Positions 8,591-17,071 of a stretch of DNA of 64,000 nt are shown piece after piece (the first letter of the stretch is position 1; every line of letters starts with the position of its first letter). The position numbers and the translations under genes are program-made. Origin of the DNA: V1-33 sp039795165 (lineage in GTDB: Bacteria > Verrucomicrobiota > Verrucomicrobiia > Verrucomicrobiales > V1-33); assembly GCA_039795165.1 (NCBI GenBank), contig JBDKER010000027.1:5426-69425 (forward strand), read 5' to 3'. The notes beneath the pieces were generated by a model. The model was given only the letters and a program-made list of their open reading frames with translations. It was not told where the DNA came from and did no database searches.

Positions 8591-10390
8591 TCAGCGGCGA
8601 CCGAATTTGCGGGCCAGTTCCTGAAAGGATATCTGAATCAGGGTCGGATTCCCATCCGGACAGCAGTACGGCATCTCGCACGAAAGCAGCGACGATACCA
8701 GCGCCCGCGCCTCAGCCGCATCAGATGGCACCGGAATCTTCGCCGCCTGCCGCGCCACCGCCGCCGCCACCGCATCGTCATCCAGCCTCCTCAGGGTCAA
8801 TGGCTCCCCCGCTTCCCGGAGGTCAGCCAGCAGGCCGCTGATCCTTTCCGCCGTGCTGCCATCGGCCTCCCAGAACGGTGGCAGGCTGTCCACCATGACC
8901 GTATTCGCGCCGAACTCGGACGCCCCCACTCCCATGCGGCGCAGAGCAGGCAGGTGCGGACGCAGCAGATCGAATTCCCGCGGGGCCAACTGCAAGGTGA
9001 TCGGACTCAATAGAATCTGGCCTGCCAGTGGTTCGCCCGACCGCCGTGCCCGCGCCTCCTCGTAAAGAATGCGTTCCCGCGCCGCCCGGCAGTCCAGCAC
9101 CACCAGACCTTCCTCCCCTTCCATCAGCCAGTAGACTTCCCCCAGACGCGACAGCATCCGGAACGGCACCTCCGCCGGAACCCGCACGGCCGTCACCGCC
9201 TTCGACGGCTCCGCAGGTGCTCCCTCGCCTCCGCCTGCCGCCACGGCCGCTGCAGCGACAGCAGCCGCCGGAAAATCCGACCAGTCGTGCCGCAGCGCCC
9301 GCTGCTCGGGCTCCGGAATGAGGGTCCGCTGCTCCGGCGGCACCACCCACCGCGCCACTGGAACCACCACCGGAACAGGCTCCGAAACCGGAACGGAACG
9401 CCGTCCCTGCAAGGCCGCCGCACAAACCGATGTCAGCGCCGCCTGGACTGCCTGACTGCTGCGGAATCGCACCTCCCGCTTCGCCGGATGCACATTCACA
9501 TCCACTTCCCCGGGATCGATTTCAATGAACAGAAAAGCCACCGGCCATTGCCCGCGCGGCAGCGCCTCCCCATAGGCCCCGCGCAGCGCCATCGTGAAGA
9601 CCGCACTCTCCACCGGCCGCCGATTCAAAAAACAATAACAAAGCGACCGATTCGACCGGCTCGTCCCTGGTTCCCCGAGAAACCCCTGAACCGTGATGCC
9701 GGCTTCCGTTGTTTCCGGAATCTCCCGCAGCCGTTCCGCCACCTCCACCCCCGCCAGCCCACGGATCCGTTCCAGCAACCCGCTGCCACCCGGCAGCTGA
9801 AACACCAGCCGTTCATCATGCGTCAGACTGAACGCCAGTTCCGGATACGCCAGCGCATGCACCCTCACCTGCTGCTCAATGTGGCTGAATTCCGTCGCCT
9901 CCGCCCGCAGGAACTTCCTCCGCGCCGGCACATTGTAGAAAAGCGACCGCACCTCGACCTGCGTCCCCGGTGCCTCGCCCGCGTCGCTGACCGCCACCAG
10001 CTGCCCCCCATCCACCACAACCTCTGTCCCATGCAGCGCTTCCCGCTCCCGCGTCCTGAGCACAAACCGCGAAACACTCGCAATGCTCGGCAGCGCCTCC
10101 CCTCGGAATCCCATCGTCCGGATCGCCGCAAGGTCCCCGCTGGTCCGGATCTTGCTCGTCGCATGCCTCTCGACACACAGCAGCGCATCATCCCGGCCCA
10201 TGCCCACACCGTCGTCCACCACCCTGATCAGCGCCGTACCACCGCGCCTCACGAGCACATCAATCCGCCCCGCCCCCGCATCAATGCTGTTCTCCACCAG
10301 CTCACGCACCACCGAGGCCGGCCTCTCCACAACCTCCCCGGCCGCCACCTGGCTGGCCAGCACCTCGCTCATTACCTGGATTTTTTGCAT
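8591..10390 (-). CDS. mutL: DNA mismatch repair protein MutL, altered endonuclease motifs
   Basis: The 599-residue protein has a standard GHKL ATPase N-terminus: IAAGEVVERP-type motif (VAAGEVVERPASVVRELVEN), SIDAGA, DDGVGM and TMGFRGEALPSIASV, followed by the transducer domain with VDVNVHPAKREVRF at about 300. A low-complexity linker of about 100 residues follows. The C-terminal dimerisation domain lacks the metal-dependent nuclease motifs of MutH-less species: DQHAxxE reads DCRAARE, ACH reads ARQ, and CPHGRP reads CPDGNP. It should still couple MutS to downstream steps, but nicking by this protein is doubtful. The frame is open to 10546; ATG 10390 is chosen because it directly precedes the conserved start KIQVMSEVLASQVAAGE. 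Confidence 0.95.
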   Translation of the reverse strand: MQKIQVMSEVLASQVAAGEVVERPASVVRELVENSIDAGAGRIDVLVRRGGTALIRVVDDGVGMGRDDALLCVERHATSKIRTSGDLAAIRTMGFRGEALPSIASVSRFVLRTREREALHGTEVVVDGGQLVAVSDAGEAPGTQVEVRSLFYNVPARRKFLRAEATEFSHIEQQVRVHALAYPELAFSLTHDERLVFQLPGGSGLLERIRGLAGVEVAERLREIPETTEAGITVQGFLGEPGTSRSNRSLCYCFLNRRPVESAVFTMALRGAYGEALPRGQWPVAFLFIEIDPGEVDVNVHPAKREVRFRSSQAVQAALTSVCAAALQGRRSVPVSEPVPVVVPVARWVVPPEQRTLIPEPEQRALRHDWSDFPAAAVAAAAVAAGGGEGAPAEPSKAVTAVRVPAEVPFRMLSRLGEVYWLMEGEEGLVVLDCRAARERILYEEARARRSGEPLAGQILLSPITLQLAPREFDLLRPHLPALRRMGVGASEFGANTVMVDSLPPFWEADGSTAERISGLLADLREAGEPLTLRRLDDDAVAAAVARQAAKIPVPSDAAEARALVSSLLSCEMPYCCPDGNPTLIQISFQELARKFGRR

Positions 10391-10489
10391 CGCCAGACAA
10401 GAGAAGCGTTTGATTTCCGTAAGAAAAGACAGAAATGGCCCCTGACCAGCAGACCATTTCCCGTCCAATCCGACTTCCTCCGTGCCATC

Positions 10490-10870
10490 ATGATCCGCCT
10501 GACTGCCTCCGCCGTGGCCCAGCTGCGCCAGATCCTCGGACAACATCCGGAAAAAGGAGCCGGACTGCGGCTGGGCGTCGCCCGCGGCGGCTGCGCCGGC
10601 CTCCAGTACGTCATGAAAGTGCAGTCCCCGGAGCCCGGTGATGGCATCATCGGAGACCCGGGCGCCCAGGTTTTCCTTGACCCTCAGGCCGCATCCTACC
10701 TGTCCGGCTGCACGCTCGACTACGTCGACGACCTAGCCGACGCCGGATTCCGCATCGTCAATCCCAATGCCGCCAGGAGCTGCGGATGCGGTACATCGTT
10801 CGAACCTGTTCCGGAAGCCGCCGGAAACGAACCGATCCCGGAAGGCGAGCCCTGCGCCACCTCAGCCTGA
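10490..10870 (+). CDS. A-type Fe-S carrier (IscA/ErpA/HesB family)
   Basis: The 126-residue protein is a complete A-type carrier. It shows the N-terminal LTASAVAQLRQIL, the first conserved cysteine in GGCAGLQY (Cys35), the FLDPQAASYLSGCTLDYVDDL region, and the C-terminal CxC pair in SCGCGTSF (Cys98 and Cys100). These three cysteines bind or transfer Fe-S clusters to apo-enzymes. No isc or suf genes are adjacent, so the subtype (IscA, ErpA or SufA) cannot be fixed. A ~25-residue tail after the CxC is Pro/Glu-rich. It is divergent from mutL across 99 bp. The frame is open far upstream in the shadow of mutL; ATG 10490 is the obvious start. Confidence 0.9.
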   Translation: MIRLTASAVAQLRQILGQHPEKGAGLRLGVARGGCAGLQYVMKVQSPEPGDGIIGDPGAQVFLDPQAASYLSGCTLDYVDDLADAGFRIVNPNAARSCGCGTSFEPVPEAAGNEPIPEGEPCATSA

Positions 10871-10897
10871 CTCCACAAGCACTCACCCGCCACTTTC

Positions 10898-11728
10898 ATG
10901 CGCCCACCCCGAGTCGAATTCATGCAGGCCCCCAGAGGTGCATGGTCGCGCTCCGCAGGTGGCACCATGCAGCGGACTGACGGTGGAATCTTCTGGTGGG
11001 CCGTCGCCATCACCATTCTCCTCGGGTTCGCCGCCTTCTCATGGTTCTTCTGCATCTCGGTCTTCAGCCACCCGGAGAAGCCGATGCACTACGAACTGCT
11101 CAGCCGATTTGATAAACTCGAGAAAATCCGCCGCTTCACGGATGCCGACGCCCCCACCGGCAAGGCGTTCACCCGCATGGAACTGCGCGAAACCTTCGGC
11201 AACTTCTCTCCGGAAAGCCTCGGCGAAAAAAGCAGTGAACTGCGCCGTGCCTACCTGACCAATTACCGCGATGACCGTCCCATCTATGTGCGGGGCCGCT
11301 TCCGCATCATCCATGCCCGGCCCCTCCAGCCAACCGATGCCTTCACCATCGGCGTGGTTGCCCGGGCCGTGGCCCTTGCCGACGACGGATCGGAAGACCG
11401 TTCCGTGATCCTCGAATACATCCTCCCGACAAAGAAAATGCCCAAAGCGAAATTCGGGCCCGGTGACATCATCGAAATCGACGCCGCCGAGGCGGGCGTC
11501 CGCCGGAAGGTTCACGCGGCCTTGCTCAATGTCCAGCGGCTCCCTGACAGCAGCATGGTTTTCACGGCATTGCCCCTCGTCTACGGCGAGCACGCCGTAA
11601 GCTCCGCCACCGAAAGCCGGATCCTCGCAGAACCTCCCGCACGCCTCAATATCAAGGCCGCATGGCCCGTGACGGGACGCGATCCCTCCGTGAGCGCCGA
11701 GGCCACCCTCACCGTGTCCACTCCCTGA
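10898..11728 (+). CDS. Single-pass membrane protein of unknown function
   Basis: I do not recognise the family. The 276-residue product has a hydrophobic segment at about 32-53 (FWWAVAITILLGFAAFSWFF) preceded by a basic region, so it is probably an inner-membrane protein with a large periplasmic part. The extracytoplasmic part is mixed alpha/beta with many charged residues and no cysteine pair, ending in a proline-rich stretch. It lies 27 nt downstream of the Fe-S carrier, so the two may form an operon. Alternative in-frame starts are 10922 and 10967; the last gives only a short cytoplasmic tail before the helix and is quite plausible. Its stop codon lies inside a perfect palindrome. Confidence 0.65.
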   Translation: MRPPRVEFMQAPRGAWSRSAGGTMQRTDGGIFWWAVAITILLGFAAFSWFFCISVFSHPEKPMHYELLSRFDKLEKIRRFTDADAPTGKAFTRMELRETFGNFSPESLGEKSSELRRAYLTNYRDDRPIYVRGRFRIIHARPLQPTDAFTIGVVARAVALADDGSEDRSVILEYILPTKKMPKAKFGPGDIIEIDAAEAGVRRKVHAALLNVQRLPDSSMVFTALPLVYGEHAVSSATESRILAEPPARLNIKAAWPVTGRDPSVSAEATLTVSTP

Positions 11729-11738
11729 CCGTCAGGGA
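11722..11738 (+). terminator. Perfect palindrome over the stop codon; possible terminator hairpin
   Basis: The 17 bases read TCCCTGAC, one base, GTCAGGGA, forming an 8-bp perfect inverted repeat that includes the TGA stop of the membrane protein gene. There is no U-run after it, so it is not a classical intrinsic terminator. It lies in the 176-bp gap where two genes converge, where a hairpin protecting or ending transcripts would be expected. The rest of the gap holds nothing recognisable. Confidence 0.35.
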
Positions 11739-11904
11739 TCCGCTGGACCTTGGCAGAACCAAGTCCCGGCAAAGCAAAGTTCATTCCCCTGACGTTGCCG
11801 GACAGTGCAGCCCCCGGAAGGCACGGATCAGTGCCACCGACATCCGGTACGGCAAAGGAAACTCAGCCCACCGCCCTGTCTGCAGAGCGAATTCTGCGGG
11901 CACC

Positions 11905-14103
11905 TCAGGAACCTTCCTGCGCCGTCGCATCCGGAACCGACGGCATCCGGCACGTGCCATCGAGCGAACACTGAGGCAGGCTCTCCTCCGCAGCGGCATC
12001 GCCTGGCCCGGAGACCGCGTCAGCGGGGGAACTTTGCTCCGGAGCCACCACCAAAGTCTCCGCTTCACCAGCGGCAGCCTCCACGACTTCACTCGCCGCA
12101 TCGGCGGCGGCCACTGATTCCGCAACGACGGCGGCAGCCTCTCCAGCCTCTGCCGGGGCTTGCGCCGCTGCTGCTCCCCGCGGGGGTGCCGACGGCACCG
12201 GAGGACGCCCGAGCACGTGCAGTTCGCCCGCCTGAAACTCGGTCACATATCCCTCACCCACGAGCCAGCGCAGATCCTGAAGAATCGCAATTTCCTCCGG
12301 ACTCAGAACCACCGCCGGAGCTGCCACCGGAGCTTCCGCCACAGGAGCTTCCGCGGCCACAGGCTCAGCCGCCGCTTCGGAAGCAACTGCTTCAGCCTGC
12401 TGCGCCACAGCTTCCCCGGAAACATCGCCAACCGCTCCATCAGTCACAGTCGCGCCCACCGGATCTTCCACGGGGACCACCGCATCCACCGCACAAGCTG
12501 CCTCTTCTTCCACGACCGGCGCTTCCTCCACAGCCTCCGTCACCACCACTGGAACTTCCTCCACCGCAGCAACCGCTTCTGCCACGACAGCTTCAGGCAC
12601 CGCCGCAGCGGCCGGCACCTCGCCCTCTGCAGCCTCTTCCACCGGTGCCGTGCTAGGCATCGCCGGAGCCTCGCCCGGCCGCACCTCGATGTGCGGAGCC
12701 AGCGTCGAGACCAGCCGCGTATACGTGATCCCAGGATTCGCCCGCACCATCTCCACAATCGACCGCACCCGGTCGCCGAGCACGACATCGTCCGCGAGAA
12801 AATGCGGCCGGTTGCGCGATACAAAGGTCGTCTTGCGGTCCTTCTTGAAAAACCTCAGCCCGGCCCGCTCGAGATCCCGGCAGAGATCCTGCACGAGCTG
12901 AATCGGAAACCGCTGCTGACGCTCGACTTCACTGCGCAGCAAGGCCAGCAGCGGCGGCGACAGCTTCCGGCCCGGAATGTTCCCCGGCACTGTCACATCC
13001 GTCACCGCCCGCACCGCCTCAGCCGCATGATTCGCCCGGAAATGCGCTTCCATCTCGGCCGCATTCTTCAGCGGAGCAGGAGCCTCGCCACCCTCCGGCA
13101 CCTCGGGCAGCAATGGAATGAACTGCTGCGAACTGGTCTGCGATTCCTGCCAGCGGGCCAGCGTCGCCTCATCCTTCTCCACCCGGATGCGCGACTTGTA
13201 TCGATCAAGCGGCATATGGCTGAAACGCTCACGGTGCAGCCGGGCCACGTTCCGCTGAAAATCATGATGGTTCGGCGGACCAAGGATCGCTCCGGAAAAC
13301 CCACAGACGGCCACCGCCGAAAAGTTCCCCTTCGGTGCGTCCAGCGTCACCGCCTCGGTCCGGTAGAACGCATCCAGAGCCGGGGACGACAGCAGATGCC
13401 GGATCGCATCCTCCCGACCGCTCCAAAGCGATCCATCCGCCATGCACTGAAACACCTCGGGCGCGGGAGGCGGGGGAGCCTCCCCTTTCGCCTGCGGCTG
13501 CCGGGGCCGTGCCACCCGCATCCTCACCAGAAACCGTGCCCGGTCCTGCAAAAACAACCTCGCCACATCGAAAACAGAATAGGCCCGGCCCGACGCCTTG
13601 ATCTGGCGTGCCACCGCCTCGACCGACCGCGGATCGGCCACGAGACGCGCTTCCCAGCCCTCAAGGGGCGGAGGCCCCTCCCGGAATGGTGGACGCGGCC
13701 CACGGTGATGCTCCTGCCCCTGCGGACGCGGCCCCCTCGGCCCTCCTCGGAATTCCCGGCGATCCCCCGGCGGACGATCCCCCCGCGGCGGCCCTTCCGG
13801 CCGTGGCCCCCGGCGTTCTCCCTGCGGACGCGGCCCGCGGTTCTCCTGCCCCTGCGGACGCGGTCCACCTGGCCCACCCGGACGCGGCCCTCGACGATCG
13901 CCTCCACCCGGTCCCCTGCGGTCATCCCGCGGCCCCCGCCGCCCACGGCCATCGTCCTGCCCGCGCTCCCGCCGCAGTACCTCAGGCGAAACCTTGCCCC
14001 ACACGACTTCTCCCGTCTCTTTCCCGGACAGATCCTCGACCCAGTCCGGCCGGAACTGGAGATTCTGCAGCTGCGACAAATCAATGGAGTCAGACTCGCT
14101 CAT
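11905..14103 (-). CDS. RG-rich, Ala/Val/Glu-rich protein of unknown function
   Basis: The 732-residue protein has four parts. Residues 1-45 are a short conserved-looking head (FRPDWVEDLSGKETGEVVWG). Residues 46-141 are a disordered, highly basic RG region with repeated RGPRPQG units. Residues about 145-475 form a folded region with blocks such as YSVFDVARLFLQDRARFLVR, GNFSAVAVCGFSGAILGPPN and VRSIVEMVRANPGITYTRLV, the last resembling a winged-helix. Residues about 475-732 are Ala/Val/Glu/Pro-rich and low complexity, broken near 600-630 by LSPEEIAILQDLRWLVGEGYV. RG/RGG regions commonly bind RNA, so an RNA-associated role is inferred, not shown. It has no signal peptide. It is flanked by a convergent membrane-protein gene and by xylB. 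Confidence 0.75.
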   Translation of the reverse strand: MSESDSIDLSQLQNLQFRPDWVEDLSGKETGEVVWGKVSPEVLRRERGQDDGRGRRGPRDDRRGPGGGDRRGPRPGGPGGPRPQGQENRGPRPQGERRGPRPEGPPRGDRPPGDRREFRGGPRGPRPQGQEHHRGPRPPFREGPPPLEGWEARLVADPRSVEAVARQIKASGRAYSVFDVARLFLQDRARFLVRMRVARPRQPQAKGEAPPPPAPEVFQCMADGSLWSGREDAIRHLLSSPALDAFYRTEAVTLDAPKGNFSAVAVCGFSGAILGPPNHHDFQRNVARLHRERFSHMPLDRYKSRIRVEKDEATLARWQESQTSSQQFIPLLPEVPEGGEAPAPLKNAAEMEAHFRANHAAEAVRAVTDVTVPGNIPGRKLSPPLLALLRSEVERQQRFPIQLVQDLCRDLERAGLRFFKKDRKTTFVSRNRPHFLADDVVLGDRVRSIVEMVRANPGITYTRLVSTLAPHIEVRPGEAPAMPSTAPVEEAAEGEVPAAAAVPEAVVAEAVAAVEEVPVVVTEAVEEAPVVEEEAACAVDAVVPVEDPVGATVTDGAVGDVSGEAVAQQAEAVASEAAAEPVAAEAPVAEAPVAAPAVVLSPEEIAILQDLRWLVGEGYVTEFQAGELHVLGRPPVPSAPPRGAAAAQAPAEAGEAAAVVAESVAAADAASEVVEAAAGEAETLVVAPEQSSPADAVSGPGDAAAEESLPQCSLDGTCRMPSVPDATAQEGS
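13681..13968 (-). repeat. Region encoding RG-rich protein repeats (RGPRPQG-type)
   Basis: This stretch encodes residues 46-141 of the unknown RG-rich protein. The DNA contains imperfect tandem copies of a unit coding for RGPRPQG or variants (RGPRPGGPGG, RGPRPEGPPRG, RGPRPPFREG). The repeats are degenerate at both DNA and protein level, suggesting old duplication rather than a recent slippage tract. Confidence 0.8.
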
Positions 14104-14251
14104 GACGGAAATCAGTTGGACAACGTTGGCTCGGACACTTTCCCCCGGACACAGGGAGCGCGATCGTATCGGAACCCCCTGCTAAATCAATCTCAATTGT
14201 CCCCGATCCGCAGAACGGCGGGACGGCTCCGGATCTGCCTCCTCCGCACCC

Positions 14252-15751
14252 TCACAGCCAGCCGGCTCCCTGCAGATCACGCGTCAGCTTCATCTGACGT
14301 TCCAGTTGCCCGCGGTAGAGCGCATGCGCCTCCGCGGAAGGCTCGCAGCGCGTTCCTTCATCAAGGGCCACCAGTCGGTCGGTCAGATGGCTGATCGGGT
14401 CACTGCTGCCTGATTCGGATGCAACCACCTGCGCGGCCTGAATCGCGGCCCCCAGCCCAGCACCCTCGGCTGTCTGCAGGGTCACCGTGGGAACGCCGAA
14501 GACATCGGCGACGACCTGACGCCATGCCGGACTCTTGCTGCCGCCACCCGTCAGACGGATCTCGGATGGATTGACGCCCAGTTCCCGGAAGCGCTGCAGT
14601 CCGTACGCAAGTCCTACGGTGACTCCTTCCACGGCTGCCCGGGCCAGATGCGACGGCGTCGTGTTGCCCGTGCGCATGCCAAAGAGCACGCCCGTGCCGC
14701 CCGGAAGGTTCGGTGTCCGCTCGCCATTGAGATACGGAAGGAAAATCAGGCCATCGGCCCCGGCCGGAACGGCCCGGATGTGAGACTCCAGAGCGGGCAG
14801 GTCCCATGAGAACAGATCGCGCATCTGCTCGGTCAGCACGGTTACATTCATGGTGCACACGAGCGGCATCCACTGGTCCGCACTGTCGCAGAACGCCGCA
14901 ACTTCACCCTGAGGATCGATCACGGGCGATCCGGCACACGCAAAGACCGTTCCACTGGTGCCGAGGCTCACTGTCACCACCCCGGGGCGCACATTCCCCG
15001 TCCCGATGGCCCCCATCATGTTGTCGCCCCCACCCGCACTGACGACCACCCCGTCGGGCAACTGCCACTTCTTCTGCAGTTCCCCGCAGAGGACGCCATG
15101 CCGCACAAGGGAAGAACCGACCTCCGGAAGCATGTCGCCCAGCCGGGGATCAATGAACTCCATCAGTTCCCTGTCCCACGTCCTCGTGCGGACATTGAGC
15201 AGTCCCGTACCCGAAGCATCGCCATACTCCATCCGCTGCACCCCCGTGAGCCGGAAGTTCAGATAGTCATGCGGCAGCAGCACCGACACCGTGCGCGCAA
15301 AATTCTCCGGCTCGTGCCGCTTCATCCACAGGATCTTCGGAGCCGTAAAGCCAGGTGGCACCGCATTGCCGGCCTTCGCGATCAAACCCGCCGCACCGCC
15401 GAACCCCTGCGCCAGCAATTCACATTCCGCTGCCGTCGACGTGTCGCACCAGAGTTTGGCCGCCCGCACCGGCTGCCCGTCGCGGTCGAGCGCCACCATG
15501 CCATGCTGCTGACCACTGACCCCGATGCCCCGGATTTCCGCGCGGCGTGGCCCGATGGCCGCCAGACAGGCTTCCACGGCCTTTTCCGTGGCATCCATCC
15601 ATGTCTGCGGATGCTGTTCCATGTGGCCGGCCGGAAGCCCGGGAATCACGTCGTACTGTTCCGCGGCGTGAGCCACGATGGCTCCGCTGGCGGCGTCGAG
15701 AATGATGGCCTTGGTACTCTGCGTGCCGCTGTCGATTCCAATGAATAGCAT
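14252..15751 (-). CDS. xylB: Xylulokinase (FGGY family)
   Basis: The 499-residue FGGY kinase has the phosphate-binding start IGIDSGTQSTK, GVSGQQHGMVALD, the catalytic-region GGGDNMMGAIGTG, ATP-site SLGTSGTVFA, and late LTGGGSKSPAWRQVVADVFGVPV-like sequence (with VPTVTL). The SGQQHG motif and the length fit xylulokinase, which phosphorylates D-xylulose for the pentose phosphate pathway. The frame is open to 15931, but ATG 15751 starts the domain. No xylose isomerase (xylA) with a normal sequence is next to it; instead a TIM-barrel EboE-like gene lies divergent across 132 bp. Alternatives within FGGY (for example ribulokinase) are less likely. Confidence 0.9.
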   Translation of the reverse strand: MLFIGIDSGTQSTKAIILDAASGAIVAHAAEQYDVIPGLPAGHMEQHPQTWMDATEKAVEACLAAIGPRRAEIRGIGVSGQQHGMVALDRDGQPVRAAKLWCDTSTAAECELLAQGFGGAAGLIAKAGNAVPPGFTAPKILWMKRHEPENFARTVSVLLPHDYLNFRLTGVQRMEYGDASGTGLLNVRTRTWDRELMEFIDPRLGDMLPEVGSSLVRHGVLCGELQKKWQLPDGVVVSAGGGDNMMGAIGTGNVRPGVVTVSLGTSGTVFACAGSPVIDPQGEVAAFCDSADQWMPLVCTMNVTVLTEQMRDLFSWDLPALESHIRAVPAGADGLIFLPYLNGERTPNLPGGTGVLFGMRTGNTTPSHLARAAVEGVTVGLAYGLQRFRELGVNPSEIRLTGGGSKSPAWRQVVADVFGVPTVTLQTAEGAGLGAAIQAAQVVASESGSSDPISHLTDRLVALDEGTRCEPSAEAHALYRGQLERQMKLTRDLQGAGWL

Positions 15752-15883
15752 GGTGTGAAGGAAGGAGAATTGGCCGGGATGGAAGCGGAGAGGCCGCGCC
15801 CCGTCAATGCCGGGCCTGCGCCGATTGCGGAAGCGCTTTCCCGTTTGCCCGGACCGCCGCGCCCACCATTTCTGACACCCTCC

Positions 15884-17050
15884 ATGCAACTGCTCCACGG
15901 CATCCACCTCGCCTACTGCACAAATATCCACCGAGGCGAATCATGGGCGGAAACCATGGCCGCCCTCGAACGCCATACCCTCAGCGTCCGTCAGCGCGTC
16001 GCCCCCCGCCAGCCATACGCCATCGGCCTCCGGCTCGGAGCCGCCGCCGCCCGCGACCTCCTCGACCGCGAAACCCGCCTCGCCTTCCAGCGCTGGCTCG
16101 ACCGGCACGATTGCTACGTTTTCACCATCAATGGCTTTCCCTACGGCAAATTCCACGGCAGCCGCGTCAAGGAACAGGTCTTCCAGCCCGACTGGAGCAC
16201 CGCGCTACGCACGGAATACACAGAGTCGCTTTTCCGCATTCTCTCGGACATCCTTCCCGCAGGCCTGTCCGGCAGCGTCAGCACCGTCCCGGGCAGTCAC
16301 AAATCCCTCGTCCCCGACGAACCGTACGCCGACCTCATCAGGCAGAATCTCCGTAGCCACGCCGCATGGCTCGCCCGCTTCGCGGACCGCACCGGCCAGG
16401 ACCTGCACCTCGGCCTCGAACCGGAACCGCTCGGCTGGATCGAGAATTCCCGGGAATCCGTCGACCTCTTCCACCAACTCGGCCGCAGCGAGGACATTCA
16501 GCGCTGCCTCGGGATCAATTACGATACCTGCCATTTTGCAGTCGAATACGAAAACCCCGCGAGCGCCCTCAAGGCTCTCGGCGACGCCGGAATCCGCATC
16601 AGCAAGCTCCATCTCAGCTCGGCGCTCCGCCTCGCACCGACCACCGCGGCCCTGCGCCTCATGGAATCGTTCCGCGACGAGGTCTACTTTCATCAGGTGA
16701 TTGCCCGCCGCGAGGACGGTGTCCTCGAACGTCATGCCGACCTTCCAGAGGCCCTCGCAAGCGACCCGCAGCGACGCGGAATCGAAGAATGGCGGGTCCA
16801 CTTCCATGTGCCGCTCCACGCCCCGCCACAGGAACATCTCGAAACCACCGCCGATCACCTCACCGGCACCCTCGACGTCCTCGCGGATAATCCTGGGCTC
16901 TGCCAGCACCTCGAAATGGAAACCTACACATGGGAAGTCCTCCCGCCGGATCTCCGCGCCGCCTCCGTCGAAGACCAGCTCGAACGCGAATACGCATGGA
17001 CCCTCGCGGAACTGCGCCGCCGCAGCCTCGCGCCTCCTTCCCCGGCCTGA
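15884..17050 (+). CDS. eboE: EboE-like TIM-barrel protein
   Basis: The 388-residue protein opens with MQLLHGIHLAYCTNIHRGESW, which matches my recollection of the EboE family (xylose-isomerase-like TIM barrel of the ebo gene cluster, implicated in moving metabolites to the periplasm). Candidate metal or substrate residues appear in HLGLEPEPLGW, INYDTCHFAVEYE and HLEMETYTWEVLP, spaced as in sugar-isomerase/epimerase barrels. No eboA, B, C, D or F is nearby, so the gene stands alone; it could instead be a sugar isomerase linked to the divergent xylulokinase. ATG 15884 is chosen over the open frame to 15755 because the conserved start is there. The leader is GACACCCTCC, with no Shine-Dalgarno. 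Confidence 0.7.
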   Translation: MQLLHGIHLAYCTNIHRGESWAETMAALERHTLSVRQRVAPRQPYAIGLRLGAAAARDLLDRETRLAFQRWLDRHDCYVFTINGFPYGKFHGSRVKEQVFQPDWSTALRTEYTESLFRILSDILPAGLSGSVSTVPGSHKSLVPDEPYADLIRQNLRSHAAWLARFADRTGQDLHLGLEPEPLGWIENSRESVDLFHQLGRSEDIQRCLGINYDTCHFAVEYENPASALKALGDAGIRISKLHLSSALRLAPTTAALRLMESFRDEVYFHQVIARREDGVLERHADLPEALASDPQRRGIEEWRVHFHVPLHAPPQEHLETTADHLTGTLDVLADNPGLCQHLEMETYTWEVLPPDLRAASVEDQLEREYAWTLAELRRRSLAPPSPA

Positions 17051-17071
17051 GGACTGGATGAGCGGGCCCGT

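Noticed and set aside
12160..14394. Plus-strand frame of 744 codons opposite the RG-rich protein
   Set aside because: It reads as Arg/His/Pro-rich low complexity and ends inside xylB; the minus-strand frame has the conserved head and core.
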